Part shown: piece after piece, positions 17,141 to 27,298 of the stretch | Position numbering within the stretch: position 1 is the first letter of the stretch | Layout: each line of letters begins with the position of its first letter | DNA from: Flavobacteriaceae bacterium | GTDB lineage: Bacteria > Bacteroidota > Bacteroidia > Flavobacteriales > Flavobacteriaceae | NCBI GenBank assembly: GCA_021647835.1 | Contig: JAKITY010000005.1 | Location: forward strand, 1 to 40,148 | Direction: 5' to 3' | DNA: 40,148 nt | Position numbers and translations under genes: made by a program | The notes under the pieces: generated by a model | Database searches by the model: none | What the model was told of the DNA's origin: nothing | Seen by the model: only the letters and a program-made list of their open reading frames with translations

Positions 17141-19857
17141 TAGAAGAAGAAAACGAAGAACTACACAATGAAGAGTTGCATAACAGCGATGATTCATCAA
17201 CAGAAACCATAACGAGAGTTACAGGAATGTACAAAGAGTGGTTTTTAGATTATGCCTCTTATGTAATCTTAGAGCGTGCCGTTCCAGCAATTGACGATGG
17301 TTTTAAGCCAGTGCAACGTAGAATTATGCATTCTATGAAAGACTTAGATGATGGTAGATATAACAAAGTAGCAAATATAGTTGGTCATACAATGCAGTAT
17401 CATCCTCATGGTGATGCGAGTATTGGTGATGCAATGGTGCAAATCGGTCAAAAAGAATTATTGATTGATATGCAAGGGAATTGGGGAAATACACTCACAG
17501 GAGATCGCGCTGCAGCATCAAGATATATTGAGGCACGTTTGTCAAAATTTGCACTCGAAGTTGTTTTTAATCCGAAAACAACAGAATGGAAAATGTCGTA
17601 TGATGGACGCAGAAAAGAACCTATAGATTTACCCGTAAAATTTCCGTTATTATTAACGCAAGGTGCTGAAGGTATTGCTGTTGGACTTTCAACCAAAGTA
17701 TTACCTCACAATTTTAATGAATTGATTGACGCTTCTATAAAAATATTAAAAGGACGTAGCTTTACGATTGTGCCAGATTTTTTAAACGGTGGAATTGCTG
17801 ATGTTTCTAATTATAATGACGGTAAACGAGGAGGAAAAGTTAGAGTAAGAGCAAAAATATCGCAATACGATAAAAAGACCTTAGTTATTACTGAAATCCC
17901 GTTCGGAACAACTACAACTTCATTGATAGATTCTATCCTAAAAGCAAACGACAAAGGGAAAATCAGAATTAAAAAAATTGAAGATAATACCGCCTCAACC
18001 GTAGAAATTTTAGTGCATTTACCAGCAGGAATTTCTCCTGATAAAAGTATTGATGCTTTATATGCGTTTACCAATTGTGAGAGCTCTATTTCTCCTTTAG
18101 GATGTATTATTGAAGATAATAAACCGATTTTTACAGGTGTTTCTGAGATGCTAAAACACTCAACACAGCATACCGTTGATTTATTGAAACAAGAACTAGA
18201 AATTCAATTAGATGAACTTGAGAATCAATGGCATTTTTCTTCGTTAGAGCGTATTTTTATTGAGAATAGAATATATCGTGATATTGAAGAAGTAGAAACT
18301 TGGGAAGGTGTTATAAAAGCAATTGATGAAGGTTTGAAACCACACATTAAGCATTTAAAACGCCCTGTTGTTGAAGAAGATATTGTTCGACTAACAGAAA
18401 TTAGAATAAAGAAAATCTCAAAATTCGATATTGACAAAGCAAAGCAACATATAGAAAGCATTGAAGACAAAATTGAGACTGTAAAAGATAGCCTGAATAA
18501 TTTAGTTGATTTTGCAATTGATTATTTTAAAAACCTAAAAGCAAAATATGGCAAAGGGCGTGAGCGCAAAACTGAATTGAGAATTTTTGATGATATTGTT
18601 GCTTCAAAAGTTGTGATGCGTAACGCTAAACTCTATGTAAATCGTGAAGAAGGATTTATAGGTACATCACTTAGAAAAGATGAATATGTAACCGATTGTG
18701 CCGATATTGATAATGTAATTGTATTTAGAAAAGACGGTAAAATGATGATTACCAAAGTCGATTCAAAAACATTTGTTGGAAAAGATATTATTCACGTAGC
18801 AATCTTTAAAAAAGGTGATAAACGTACTGTTTACAATATGATTTATCGCGATGGGAAAGGTGGAGCATCACTAATGAAGCGCTTTAACGTTACTTCGATT
18901 ACAAGAGATAAAGAGTATGATTTAACTGCAGGTAACAAAGGTTCTGTTGTGCATTACTTTACAGCAAATCCTAACGGCGAAGCAGAAATAGTGACTATTT
19001 ATCTTCGTGCAGTTGGAAGTATTAAAAAATTAAAATGGGATTTAGATTTTTCTGAATTATTGATTAAAGGTCGTGGCTCAAAAGGAAATAGATTGACAAA
19101 ACATGCTGTCAAGAAAATTGAACTAAAAGAGAAAGGAATATCAACCTTAAAACCACGTAAAATTTGGTTTGACGATACTGTACAGCGTCTTAATGTTGAT
19201 AATCGTGGAGAATTGCTTGGAGAATTTACACCTGAAGATAGACTCTTGATTATCAATCAAAAAGGAATGGTGAAAACGATTTCTCCAGAACTGACGACAC
19301 ATTTTGGTGATGATATGATAGTCCTTGAAAAATGGATTCCAAACAAGCCAATTTCAGCAATTTATTTTGATGGGGAAAAAGAGCGTTATTATGTAAAACG
19401 TTTTATGATAGATAATCCTAATAAAGAAGAATACTTTATTTCTGAGCATTCTAAATCGCAATTAGAATTAGTAGCTACTGATTTTAGACCAATGGCTGAA
19501 GTTGTGTTCTCTAAACGAAGTTTAGATAATATAGAGATAAATTTAGAAGAATTTATTGCTATAAAAGGCATCAAATCTCTTGGAAATCAATTGACTATCG
19601 AAAAGATAAAACAAGTTAATTTATTAGAATCATTACCTTATGAAGCGCCTGAAATTGAAGAAGTTGAGGTTGTAGAAGAAGAAGAAATTGTAGAAAATGA
19701 TACAAAAGAATTAGAATTGGAAGTTCCAAAAATTGTAAAGAAAGAAATTCCAGTAGAAAAGATAACCTCAATAATTGATGATAATAAAAAACTGCCAATT
19801 ATTAAGCCAAAAAAGAAGAATGAAGGAGAAGATCCTGATCAAATAACGCTGTTCTAA
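17137..19857 (+). CDS. parC: DNA topoisomerase IV subunit A (ParC), with clamp-like C-terminal peptide
   Basis: The 906-residue breakage-reunion subunit. The catalytic Tyr is Y130 in [15 protein letters not shown]; the N-terminal winged-helix region contains [14 protein letters not shown] and [14 protein letters not shown] coiled-coil gate section (about 360-470) and a beta-pinwheel C-terminal domain (about 520-800) follow. After about residue 825 comes an acidic then lysine-rich disordered tail that ends QITLF. This last pentapeptide fits the QL(S/D)LF consensus for binding the DNA polymerase sliding clamp. The gene overlaps parE by ATGA and is followed after one base by the MscS gene, so all three are probably one transcript. 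Confidence 0.94.
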   Translation: MIEEENEELHNEELHNSDDSSTETITRVTGMYKEWFLDYASYVILERAVPAIDDGFKPVQRRIMHSMKDLDDGRYNKVANIVGHTMQYHPHGDASIGDAMVQIGQKELLIDMQGNWGNTLTGDRAAASRYIEARLSKFALEVVFNPKTTEWKMSYDGRRKEPIDLPVKFPLLLTQGAEGIAVGLSTKVLPHNFNELIDASIKILKGRSFTIVPDFLNGGIADVSNYNDGKRGGKVRVRAKISQYDKKTLVITEIPFGTTTTSLIDSILKANDKGKIRIKKIEDNTASTVEILVHLPAGISPDKSIDALYAFTNCESSISPLGCIIEDNKPIFTGVSEMLKHSTQHTVDLLKQELEIQLDELENQWHFSSLERIFIENRIYRDIEEVETWEGVIKAIDEGLKPHIKHLKRPVVEEDIVRLTEIRIKKISKFDIDKAKQHIESIEDKIETVKDSLNNLVDFAIDYFKNLKAKYGKGRERKTELRIFDDIVASKVVMRNAKLYVNREEGFIGTSLRKDEYVTDCADIDNVIVFRKDGKMMITKVDSKTFVGKDIIHVAIFKKGDKRTVYNMIYRDGKGGASLMKRFNVTSITRDKEYDLTAGNKGSVVHYFTANPNGEAEIVTIYLRAVGSIKKLKWDLDFSELLIKGRGSKGNRLTKHAVKKIELKEKGISTLKPRKIWFDDTVQRLNVDNRGELLGEFTPEDRLLIINQKGMVKTISPELTTHFGDDMIVLEKWIPNKPISAIYFDGEKERYYVKRFMIDNPNKEEYFISEHSKSQLELVATDFRPMAEVVFSKRSLDNIEINLEEFIAIKGIKSLGNQLTIEKIKQVNLLESLPYEAPEIEEVEVVEEEEIVENDTKELELEVPKIVKKEIPVEKITSIIDDNKKLPIIKPKKKNEGEDPDQITLF

Positions 19858-19858
19858 G

Positions 19859-20716
19859 ATGAGTTTTAAATTTCCAACATATAATTTAGATAACTTTTTA
19901 AATATCACACTATTTATTGTTTTTACATTTTTTATTACTTGGATACTTTCAAGAATAGTTAGATTTATTATTCTTAGAATAATAAAAAAGAGAAATTTAA
20001 GTAGAACGAGAGATTATAGTACTACAAGTCTTAAATTTTTGATGAATTCTGTTAAGTTTTTTGCAGGAATTATTGCCCTTTTGGTAATTATTTTCACAAT
20101 ACCAATTCTTAGAGATAAAGCAGGAATTATTTTTTCTGGAGCAGGAATTTTAGCAGCAATCATTGGTTTTGCTGCTCAAGCAGCAATTTCTAATTTAATT
20201 GCAGGTGCATTTATCGTTATCTTCAAACCATTTAGAGTTGGTGATTTTATTCGATTAGATGACTTTAGAGTTGGTATTGTTGAAGACATTACTTTGCGTC
20301 ATACGGTAATTAATAATTTTGAAAACAAACGACTGATTATTCCAAATTCTGTCATCAGTACAGAATCCGTTTTAAACCATACAATTGAAGATTCAAAAGT
20401 GCTGAGTTTTAATAATTTTAATATTGGATTATATGCTGATATAAATTTGGCTCGAAAGATTATTCAAGAAGAAATTAAAAAACTAAATTACACAATCGAT
20501 AATCCTGAAAGTGAAATCTCGAAGGACAAAAACAATGCAGATGTACGATTTATTTCTGCTGATGAAAATAAAATTTTATTGCGTGCTTATGTTTGGATGA
20601 GCGAGCCCTTTGAAGAATATAGAAATAGAGCTATTCTCTTTGAAAATGTACACAAACGCTTTATTACTGAAGGTGTTGAAATGCCAAAATCAATGCACAG
20701 AATTTATAGAAATTAA
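19859..20716 (+). CDS. MscS-family mechanosensitive channel
   Basis: A 285-residue small-conductance mechanosensitive channel. Two N-terminal helices (about 15-38 and 60-85) precede the pore-lining helix 3, visible as the Gly/Ala-rich stretch GAGILAAIIGFAAQAAISNL near 98-117. The beta domain follows, with FKPFRVGDFIRLDD and the TLRHTVINNFENKRLIIPNS segment typical of the family; the alpha-beta domain ends the protein. Such channels open under membrane tension and release solutes after osmotic downshock. It starts one base after the parC stop and is thus translationally coupled to it, an arrangement without an obvious functional reason. A half copy of the palindromic repeat lies just after the gene. 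Confidence 0.94.
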   Translation: MSFKFPTYNLDNFLNITLFIVFTFFITWILSRIVRFIILRIIKKRNLSRTRDYSTTSLKFLMNSVKFFAGIIALLVIIFTIPILRDKAGIIFSGAGILAAIIGFAAQAAISNLIAGAFIVIFKPFRVGDFIRLDDFRVGIVEDITLRHTVINNFENKRLIIPNSVISTESVLNHTIEDSKVLSFNNFNIGLYADINLARKIIQEEIKKLNYTIDNPESEISKDKNNADVRFISADENKILLRAYVWMSEPFEEYRNRAILFENVHKRFITEGVEMPKSMHRIYRN

Positions 20717-20725
20717 TACAATATT

Positions 20726-20749
20726 GTCATTCCTGCGAAGGCAGGAATC
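20726..20749. repeat. Single arm of the 66-bp palindromic repeat
   Basis: One 24-base arm GTCATTCCTGCGAAGGCAGG plus AATC, identical to the left arm at 23733-23756. Within it ATTCCTGC-GAAG-GCAGGAAT forms a perfect 8-bp hairpin. The partner arm is missing: the bases after CATA differ from the spacer of the full copies. It lies between mscS and the S9 peptidase gene. Confidence 0.85.
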
Positions 20750-20785
20750 CATAGTAAGTTATAGTTAAAACCTAATTTTGTTACC

Positions 20786-23161
20786 ATGAAAAAATACATT
20801 TCCATTTTATTGCTGATATTCACAATTTCAGCATTTTCGCAAGTGAATAATAAATCAGATTTGACAATTGATCAAATTATGCAAGCAGAAAAATTTGTTG
20901 GTTATTCTCCAACTAATATTTTCTGGAGCGATGACAGCAAAACCATCTATTTTGATTGGAACCCAGAGTTAAAACCTATTACTTCTTTGTATAAGTATTC
21001 TATTGACACAAAGAAAGTTAGTTCTGTTTCTGTAAATGAAGAAATGAAATTAAATCAAAGTTATGATGAAGATATTTCTAACGATAAATCGAAAAAAGTA
21101 TTCATTAAAAATGGAGATATTTATTTGCACAATTACATCACAAATCAAACAAAAAATTTGATTACAACCTTTAGTGAACGTGAATCAAATGTTTCTTTTT
21201 CTACGGATACTCAAACTATTGTTTTTCAAAAGGATGAGAATTTATTTTCATTTGATTTAAAAAACGGCACAACAAAGCAAATCACAAACATAAAATCAGG
21301 AAGCGATAGTTCTTCTAAAAAGACAGATAATAAACAAGATGCTTGGCTAAGACAGCAGCAATTAGACTTATTTGAAGTTTTGCGTGATAGAAAAGAGCGT
21401 AAAGATTTACAGAAAGAGCATTCAGAAAAACTAAAAGTTGAAAAGCCAAAAACTATTTTCTTAAAAGGAAAATCAATTTCGAATCTTAGATTGAGTAAAA
21501 ACGGTCGATTTGTGAGTTATAAACTATCAGATTATCCAAAAAATAAACGCACAACGATGCCACATTTTGTTACAGAATCTGGTTATGTTGAAGATCAAAA
21601 CACAAGACCTAAAGTAGGAGAGAAGCGCGCAAGTCATGAATTATGGGTATTTGATGTGAAGAGAGATTCTGCATATCAAGTTGATATATCTTCGTTGAGT
21701 GGTATTTATAACAAACCATTTTTTTTAAAGGATTACGATAAAGATTTCACTTTAAAATATGACAAACCAAAAGGCGTAAATTTCTTTGCAGCAAACAATA
21801 ATTTTGATGATACAGACGCTGTTTTAGAAATTCGATCAGATGATAATAAAGACCGTTGGTTTGCAAAAATAGATTTTGAAAACGGAAAATTAATAGAAGT
21901 AAATCATCAACACGATGAAGCGTGGATTGGCGGTCCTGGAATTCCTTGGTGGAACGGCGGAGCAAATTACGGTTGGTTAGACAATGATAACATTTGGTAT
22001 CATTCAGAAAAAACAGGGTTCTCACATATCTATAAAACCAATATTAATTCTAAGAAAGAAAAAGTCTTAACCAAGGGAAATTGGGAAGTACATGATGCAG
22101 TTTTATCAAATGATAAAAAGTCGTTATTCCTTACAACCAATCAAGACAATACAGGAGAACGTCAGTTATATAAACTGAATTTAAAGAGTCGTAAAAGCGT
22201 AAAACTAACGAATCAAATTGGAAATAATGAGGTTACTATTTCGCCTGATGAAAAGCATTTTGCTATTCGTCAATCGTTTAGTAATAAGCCTTGGGAATTG
22301 TATTTATTAGAAAACAAAAACGGAGCAAAAGAAACTCAGTTAACACATTCAACAACATTAGACTTTAAAAAATACGATTGGAGAATTCCGCAGAATATCC
22401 AATTTAAAGCGTCTGATGGAATAGATGTAACGGCTCGTTTATACACGCCAAAAGGAGGCTCGAACGGAAAACCAGCAGTTGTGTTTGTGCATGGTGCAGG
22501 ATATTTACAAAATGCACATAAATGGTGGAGCACTTACTTTAGAGAGTATATGTTTAATAACTTTTTGGTGGATAATGGTTACACTGTTTTAGATATAGAT
22601 TATAGAGCGAGTAAGGGTTATGGACGTGATTACAGAACCGCAATTTATCGACACATGGGCGGAAAAGATTTGTCTGATCATGTAGATGGTGTCAACTATT
22701 TAGTAAAAGAATTAGGTGTTGATAAAAACAATGTTGGAATTTATGGAGGTTCTTATGGTGGATTTATCTCAATAATGGCATTATTTAACGCTCCAGAAAC
22801 CTTTAAGAGTGGAGCAGCAGTTCGTTCTGTAACAGATTGGGCGCATTATAACCATGCTTACACATCTAATATTTTAAATACTCCTGTAACTGATTCTGTT
22901 GCGTTTCAAAAGAGCTCGCCAATAAATTTTGCTGAAGGTTTTGAAGGAAACTTACTAATGCTTCACGGAATGGTTGATGACAATGTGCATTTTCAAGATG
23001 TTGTACGATTAACGCAAAAGTTAATTGAACTAAAGAAAGAAAATTGGGAAATGGCACTATATCCTGTGGAAAGGCACAGTTTTATTGAACCAAGTTCTTG
23101 GGCGGATGAATATAAACGTATTTTTAAATTGTTTGAGAGTACTTTGAAGGAAGGTAATTAA
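20786..23161 (+). CDS. S9-family (prolyl oligopeptidase / DPP IV-like) serine peptidase
   Basis: A 791-residue exported peptidase with a signal peptide (about residues 1-19, ending SAFSQ). The N-terminal two thirds form a beta-propeller-like region with WD40-type repeats (for example SDDSKTIYFDW, SKNGRFVSYKL, SNDKKSLFLTT, SPDEKHFAIRQ). The C-terminal alpha/beta hydrolase domain has the nucleophile S656 in GGSYGG, D731 in GMVDDNVHF and H764 in ERHSF, the DPP IV-type triad. It probably cleaves short peptides in the periplasm for nutrition. It has no clear partner in the neighbourhood; the lipoprotein downstream is 31 bases away. The substrate cannot be told from the sequence. Confidence 0.93.
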   Translation: MKKYISILLLIFTISAFSQVNNKSDLTIDQIMQAEKFVGYSPTNIFWSDDSKTIYFDWNPELKPITSLYKYSIDTKKVSSVSVNEEMKLNQSYDEDISNDKSKKVFIKNGDIYLHNYITNQTKNLITTFSERESNVSFSTDTQTIVFQKDENLFSFDLKNGTTKQITNIKSGSDSSSKKTDNKQDAWLRQQQLDLFEVLRDRKERKDLQKEHSEKLKVEKPKTIFLKGKSISNLRLSKNGRFVSYKLSDYPKNKRTTMPHFVTESGYVEDQNTRPKVGEKRASHELWVFDVKRDSAYQVDISSLSGIYNKPFFLKDYDKDFTLKYDKPKGVNFFAANNNFDDTDAVLEIRSDDNKDRWFAKIDFENGKLIEVNHQHDEAWIGGPGIPWWNGGANYGWLDNDNIWYHSEKTGFSHIYKTNINSKKEKVLTKGNWEVHDAVLSNDKKSLFLTTNQDNTGERQLYKLNLKSRKSVKLTNQIGNNEVTISPDEKHFAIRQSFSNKPWELYLLENKNGAKETQLTHSTTLDFKKYDWRIPQNIQFKASDGIDVTARLYTPKGGSNGKPAVVFVHGAGYLQNAHKWWSTYFREYMFNNFLVDNGYTVLDIDYRASKGYGRDYRTAIYRHMGGKDLSDHVDGVNYLVKELGVDKNNVGIYGGSYGGFISIMALFNAPETFKSGAAVRSVTDWAHYNHAYTSNILNTPVTDSVAFQKSSPINFAEGFEGNLLMLHGMVDDNVHFQDVVRLTQKLIELKKENWEMALYPVERHSFIEPSSWADEYKRIFKLFESTLKEGN

Positions 23162-23192
23162 TAATATAGTATATTTATCAAAAATAAATTTC

Positions 23193-23672
23193 ATGAAAAA
23201 TGTAAAATACTTCTTTCTAATTTTAATTTGTGGACTAACAATAAACTGTACAAATAATAATGATGCAAATGTCGTTTCTGAAAACGATTTTATTGGATAT
23301 TGGCTTCTATCTTCTGCTGAATCAAGTAGATTGATTGATTATAATTATGATGGAGTCAAAAATATGGATATTGTTGATGATTTCGATTGCCTTTTTATTG
23401 AATTAATTTTAAATGAAGACTATTCTTTTTCAAGAGTACAAGATGATAGATTAATTATAAATAGTACTATTATTTGTAATGAAAGCCGTATTGAAGGTGT
23501 TTGGAGTGTTGATTTTCAAACAAATAAAATAATATTTGAATATGGTAATGATATCATATCAAATGATTATTATTTCGCTTTAAATAATACAAAATTAATA
23601 ATAGAAGAAACGTTTGATGATGGTGAAGGAGATTTTATGGCGAAACTAAAATTTACAATGCAAGGTGAATAA
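23193..23672 (+). CDS. Lipocalin-like lipoprotein, unknown function
   Basis: A 159-residue lipoprotein: signal peptide to about residue 18, lipobox LTINC with Cys19 as the lipidated residue. The mature part contains the pattern NDFIGYWLLSSAE, a middle IEGVWSVDFQTNKIIFEY, and a C-terminal NTKLIIEETF. This G-x-W...strand...W-x-x-D layout is seen in lipocalin-like calycin families common in Bacteroidota, which often carry small hydrophobic ligands or only form barrels. I do not assign a specific family. It follows the S9 peptidase by 31 bases and is ended by a full palindromic repeat shared with the convergent BtuF-like gene. Confidence 0.75.
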   Translation: MKNVKYFFLILICGLTINCTNNNDANVVSENDFIGYWLLSSAESSRLIDYNYDGVKNMDIVDDFDCLFIELILNEDYSFSRVQDDRLIINSTIICNESRIEGVWSVDFQTNKIIFEYGNDIISNDYYFALNNTKLIIEETFDDGEGDFMAKLKFTMQGE

Positions 23673-23732
23673 TTTTATTAATTTTTTATCTTCAACACAT
23701 CAACACTATCAACAAAACAATAACACAAACTT

Positions 23733-23798
23733 GTCATTCCTGCGAAGGCAGGAATCCATACAGAATTGAGTCTAGATTCCTGCCTTCGCAGGAATGAC
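23733..23798. repeat. 66-bp palindromic repeat, full copy 2
   Basis: Perfect 24-bp inverted arms at 23733-23756 and 23775-23798 around an 18-base spacer, the same geometry as 2493-2558. Spacers also match at most positions (CATACAAAGTTAAGTTTA against CATACAGAATTGAGTCTA). It lies between two convergent genes (lipoprotein and BtuF-like), where it could end transcription from both sides. Confidence 0.9.
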
Positions 23799-23817
23799 AG
23801 AACCTATATAAATACTC

Positions 23818-24954
23818 TCACTCCATCCTCTCAAAAAACACCAATTCATAATCTTCCATTAATTCTGGATGCGTAATCTTGATAATATCTTTCAACACCA
23901 AATCAGGTCGAGTTGGAGCCAATTCATAGTAAATAACGCCTCCAGTTTCCCCTTTTTTATTAGCAAATGTATAGAGTTCGCCGTTTTCAAAAGCCTTAAA
24001 CTGTTTGTAGTGTTCACTTGCACTGAGCATTTGTTCTTTTGTTGAAAAATATCCTGGAGCAAGCCATAAATCGGCATTCTGTGCTTTGTCGAGTACGTTT
24101 TCAAAATTCAACTGCAAACTTCCTTTTCCTTTCGTGCTTTTCCATAAGTAGTTTGTGTTTGCATCGTTTAAGAATTGCGCAACAAAACTCTCTCCTGCAG
24201 GTAAGTTCCATACATCTTTAAACATCGCTCCAGATAAAATTGTTGGTTTGTTTTTTCCTTCAAATGCTATTTTTTTAGCGATATTATACTGATTCTCTAT
24301 TGACTTAAAAATAGAATCTGCTTTTTGTTCTTTGTCAAATAATACACCAAAGAATTTAATCCATTCTGCTCTTCCTAAAGGAGTTTCTTCGAGCCAATCT
24401 CCATTATAAATTACAGGAATTCCAGCATTTTCAGCAGTTGTAAGTGACTTATTACTACCGTTTACTGAAAAACCGATGACAACATCAGGATTCAAATCAA
24501 TCAAAATTTCGGTATTTAGATTAGCATCCATTCCTAATTCTTTAATATTACCGTTGTCTATTAGTTTTCTTGTCTTTTCAGAGGAAACGTATTTTGTGTT
24601 TGGAAACCCAACTAAAGTATGCTCAACTCCAAGTAATTCGAGCATTGCTATATGTGTTGTGCTTGTAACTACAATATTTTTTATCGGAATTTGAATGGTT
24701 TTATCTGTTTCAGAAAATTGAGAAAGGTCTGTTCCCTTTGTAAGTAAAATATATTCTAAAGGTTGTTTTGAGTCTTTATAAGGTAATTTAATTATTAACT
24801 TTTTATAATCATTAAATAACTGTATTTCAAATTCTTGAGCATGCTTATTTAAAGTATTGTAACCGGTCAATTTTACTTCTTTATTCACTTCACTTTTGCA
24901 AGACATCAGCAATAAAAAAGAAATTAAAAAGAGTATATTTTTTGTTATTTTCAT
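23818..24954 (-). CDS. ABC transporter substrate-binding lipoprotein, BtuF-like
   Basis: A 378-residue helical-backbone metal-receptor protein. The signal peptide ends in the lipobox LLMSC (Cys19), so it is membrane-anchored. The core has the family features TSTTHIAMLELLGVEHTLVGF, LIDLNPDVVIGFS, and PVIYNGDWLEETPLGRAEWIKF. The same fold binds cobalamin (BtuF), haem or ferric siderophores. Its divergent position next to a cobalamin riboswitch and a BtuB-type receptor makes vitamin B12 the best guess. It is not itself downstream of the riboswitch and no BtuC or BtuD gene lies in the window, so the rest of the transporter must be elsewhere. Confidence 0.87.
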   Translation of the reverse strand: MKITKNILFLISFLLLMSCKSEVNKEVKLTGYNTLNKHAQEFEIQLFNDYKKLIIKLPYKDSKQPLEYILLTKGTDLSQFSETDKTIQIPIKNIVVTSTTHIAMLELLGVEHTLVGFPNTKYVSSEKTRKLIDNGNIKELGMDANLNTEILIDLNPDVVIGFSVNGSNKSLTTAENAGIPVIYNGDWLEETPLGRAEWIKFFGVLFDKEQKADSIFKSIENQYNIAKKIAFEGKNKPTILSGAMFKDVWNLPAGESFVAQFLNDANTNYLWKSTKGKGSLQLNFENVLDKAQNADLWLAPGYFSTKEQMLSASEHYKQFKAFENGELYTFANKKGETGGVIYYELAPTRPDLVLKDIIKITHPELMEDYELVFFERME

Positions 24955-25024
24955 ATTGATAAAATAGAAGTTTCGAAGATATAAAATTCTTAATTATTTA
25001 TTATAAATATATCAGAAAGATATA

Positions 25025-25032
25025 TACATTTG
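25025..25032 (+). promoter_or_regulatory. Putative -7 box of the btuB riboswitch transcript
   Basis: TACATTTG fits TAnnTTTG and lies just before the first base of the cobalamin aptamer (about 25037), so the aptamer would form the very start of the message. No TTG is seen at the -33 distance. Confidence 0.55.
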
Positions 25033-25036
25033 CAAC

Positions 25037-25220
25037 GAATTTGGTTTTCAATTCTATAAACATTAGAAATGAAATTAAAAGGGAATTTGGTGTAAATCCA
25101 AAACTGTTCCCGCAACTGTAAGTTCAGTCAGCCGTTGGTTGGCGCTTGCTTCAATCTAAAACCACTGTGCAAACGGGAAGGTAGAAAGCAAGACACGAGT
25201 CAGGAGACCTGCCATAATCA
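25037..25220 (+). promoter_or_regulatory. Cobalamin (vitamin B12) riboswitch
   Basis: This region has the conserved core of the cobalamin aptamer: GGGAATTTGGTGTAAATCC at 25081-25099, then CTGTTCCCGCAACTGTA, and the B12 box ACGAGTCAGGAGACCTGCC at 25195-25213. Between them the peripheral arm carries TTGGTTGGCGC. It is upstream of the TonB receptor, the classic target. After the aptamer a further hairpin (25252-25259 with 25265-25272) and a stretch to the ATG at 25328 probably form the switch that hides or frees the ribosome site; there is no U-run terminator, so control is probably at translation. Adenosylcobalamin as ligand is inferred from the class. Confidence 0.96.
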
Positions 25221-25327
25221 TTGAGTAACAGACTTTCGGGAAGAAAAGTTAGGTTATAGAAATTCTATATCCAAATTTTCCACCTGGTTTTATCAATCAA
25301 AAGGCAAAAGTCTTTAAAATTATTAAA

Positions 25328-27271
25328 ATGAAAAAAATCAGTATTAAACTAAGTATTTTAGCAGTACTATTAACTGCAAATGTTGCTTTTTCACAAGAGC
25401 AAAAAGAAGAGAAAGTAGAACAACTCGATGAAGTTGTGCTTTCTGACACAAAATTTGAATTAAAAAAAGAACATTCAGGTAAAATTATCTACAAAATTAC
25501 TCAAAAAGACATTGAACAAAATGCAGGAAAATCAGTAATTGATTTACTTGATAATATTGCAGGTGTTGAAATTAGTGGAAATAACAATGCAAAAGGAACA
25601 AACCTTGGATTGTACTTTAGAGGCGGACGTTCGCGTCAAGTAGCAGTGTTAATTGACGGAGTTTTGGTGAGTGATCCTACGGGAATTGCATCCGTTTATA
25701 ATCTGAATTTAATTGATATTAACCAAATAGAATCTATTGAAATTTTAAAAGGTTCGTCAAGTACTTTATATGGCTCTGGTGCTGCAACAGGAGTTATTAA
25801 TATTATTCTTAAAAAAGCATCAAAAAAACCTATTTCATTGAATTATTCAGCAAGTATTGGCACAAACGACACGCAGAAAAATAGAAAAGGGAACTTTGAT
25901 GAGATTAACCAAAATGTAGGTCTTAGAGGAACTTTAAACAAATTTAATTATATTGCAACTTACGGTATTTCTACATCAAATGGTATGTCTGCTGCAAGCG
26001 ATGTAAATTCTGCAACATCTTTTGAAAAAGATGATTTTAATAGCAGTAACGGCTTGATAAAATTAGGCTATGCTGTAAATGACAAACTATCGTTTGAGGC
26101 ATTTGGAAACTATAATCGATATGAGTATGATTATGACACAGGAAGTTATGCCGATTCTGACATCAATAATGGATATGAGAAAGAGGTAAAACATGGTTTA
26201 AAAGCGAATTTCTCATACAATAAAGGAGAATTGATCGTTATTGGTTCTGCAAGTAATCTCAAAAGAGGATTTGATAGTTTTAACAGTTTTGGAGGAACTA
26301 CTGATAGTTACTTATATGAAGGAAAAAGTTTGTCTGCTGAAATTGTAAACAAATATACTCTTAATAACGAGTTTCACGTAATTGTAGGACTAAATTACCA
26401 AGATTTTGACAACCAAACCAATACTCCTTTTGGAAATATTGATAGCGATATTGCAAAATACACAACGACTGATTCTTATGTAAGTATTGTTTATACAGGC
26501 AAAAATGGCTTGAACGTAAATGCAGGAGTTCGTTTAAATAACCATTCTGAATACGGAGATCATTTTGTGTATCATGTAAACCCTTCTTACAATATTTTAT
26601 CTTCGGATGATGCCAAAGTAAAGGTTTTAGCATCATATTCTACTGCATTTATTGCGCCAAGTACATACCAATTATTCTCAAGTTTTGGGAATTTAGACTT
26701 GAATCCAGAAGAAAATACAACAATCGAAGCTGGTTTTGACGCATCGTATAAAAAATGGCTAGAAGTGAGTTCAGTATTCTTTTATAGAGATGAAGAAAAT
26801 AAGGTAATCTTTAATTTTGATCCAATTACATTTGTAAGTCAGTATGGAAATGCTGAGGGAAAATCGAACGCAAAAGGAGTAGAAACAGCAGTTCGCATAA
26901 AACCAATAGATAAAGTTACTGTGAATTTATCACATACGTTTACGCATAAAAGTGAAGACTTCAATTACATCCCAAAAAATAAAATTGTTGCAAATATTGT
27001 TGCAACACCTTTTAAAAATTCTACATTTTCTGTGACTTTTAAAAATTTGAGTGATAGAAATGCTTCTTATTATGATGCTACAATATTCTCTGTTATTGAT
27101 ACAACAATGAAATCATATAGTTTGGTAGATTTTTCCGCAAGTTATAAATTGATTAAACATTTGACTGTTTTTGGTTCGTTAGACAATGCTTTTAATGAAA
27201 ATTATGAAGATGTTTACGGGTTTTCAACACGAGGAAGAAATATTAAACTTGGAATCAAGTTAAACTTTTAA
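25328..27271 (+). CDS. btuB: TonB-dependent vitamin B12 receptor, BtuB-like
   Basis: A 647-residue outer-membrane receptor with a signal peptide (about residues 1-22, ending VAFSQ). The TonB box region is near EQLDEVVLSDTKF (about 30-42). The plug domain (about 45-160) has VIDLLDNIAGVEISG and IESIEILKGSSSTLYGSGAATGVINI, and the barrel ends in the typical aromatic-rich strand RGRNIKLGIKLNF with a C-terminal Phe. The riboswitch directly upstream makes cobalamin the likely ligand and predicts repression when B12 is plentiful. The gene is ended by a hairpin at 27299-27335 and is not in an operon. Size is close to E. coli BtuB (about 600 residues). Confidence 0.93.
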   Translation: MKKISIKLSILAVLLTANVAFSQEQKEEKVEQLDEVVLSDTKFELKKEHSGKIIYKITQKDIEQNAGKSVIDLLDNIAGVEISGNNNAKGTNLGLYFRGGRSRQVAVLIDGVLVSDPTGIASVYNLNLIDINQIESIEILKGSSSTLYGSGAATGVINIILKKASKKPISLNYSASIGTNDTQKNRKGNFDEINQNVGLRGTLNKFNYIATYGISTSNGMSAASDVNSATSFEKDDFNSSNGLIKLGYAVNDKLSFEAFGNYNRYEYDYDTGSYADSDINNGYEKEVKHGLKANFSYNKGELIVIGSASNLKRGFDSFNSFGGTTDSYLYEGKSLSAEIVNKYTLNNEFHVIVGLNYQDFDNQTNTPFGNIDSDIAKYTTTDSYVSIVYTGKNGLNVNAGVRLNNHSEYGDHFVYHVNPSYNILSSDDAKVKVLASYSTAFIAPSTYQLFSSFGNLDLNPEENTTIEAGFDASYKKWLEVSSVFFYRDEENKVIFNFDPITFVSQYGNAEGKSNAKGVETAVRIKPIDKVTVNLSHTFTHKSEDFNYIPKNKIVANIVATPFKNSTFSVTFKNLSDRNASYYDATIFSVIDTTMKSYSLVDFSASYKLIKHLTVFGSLDNAFNENYEDVYGFSTRGRNIKLGIKLNF

Positions 27272-27298
27272 TTCTGTTTTTTTATAGTTAGTAACGAA

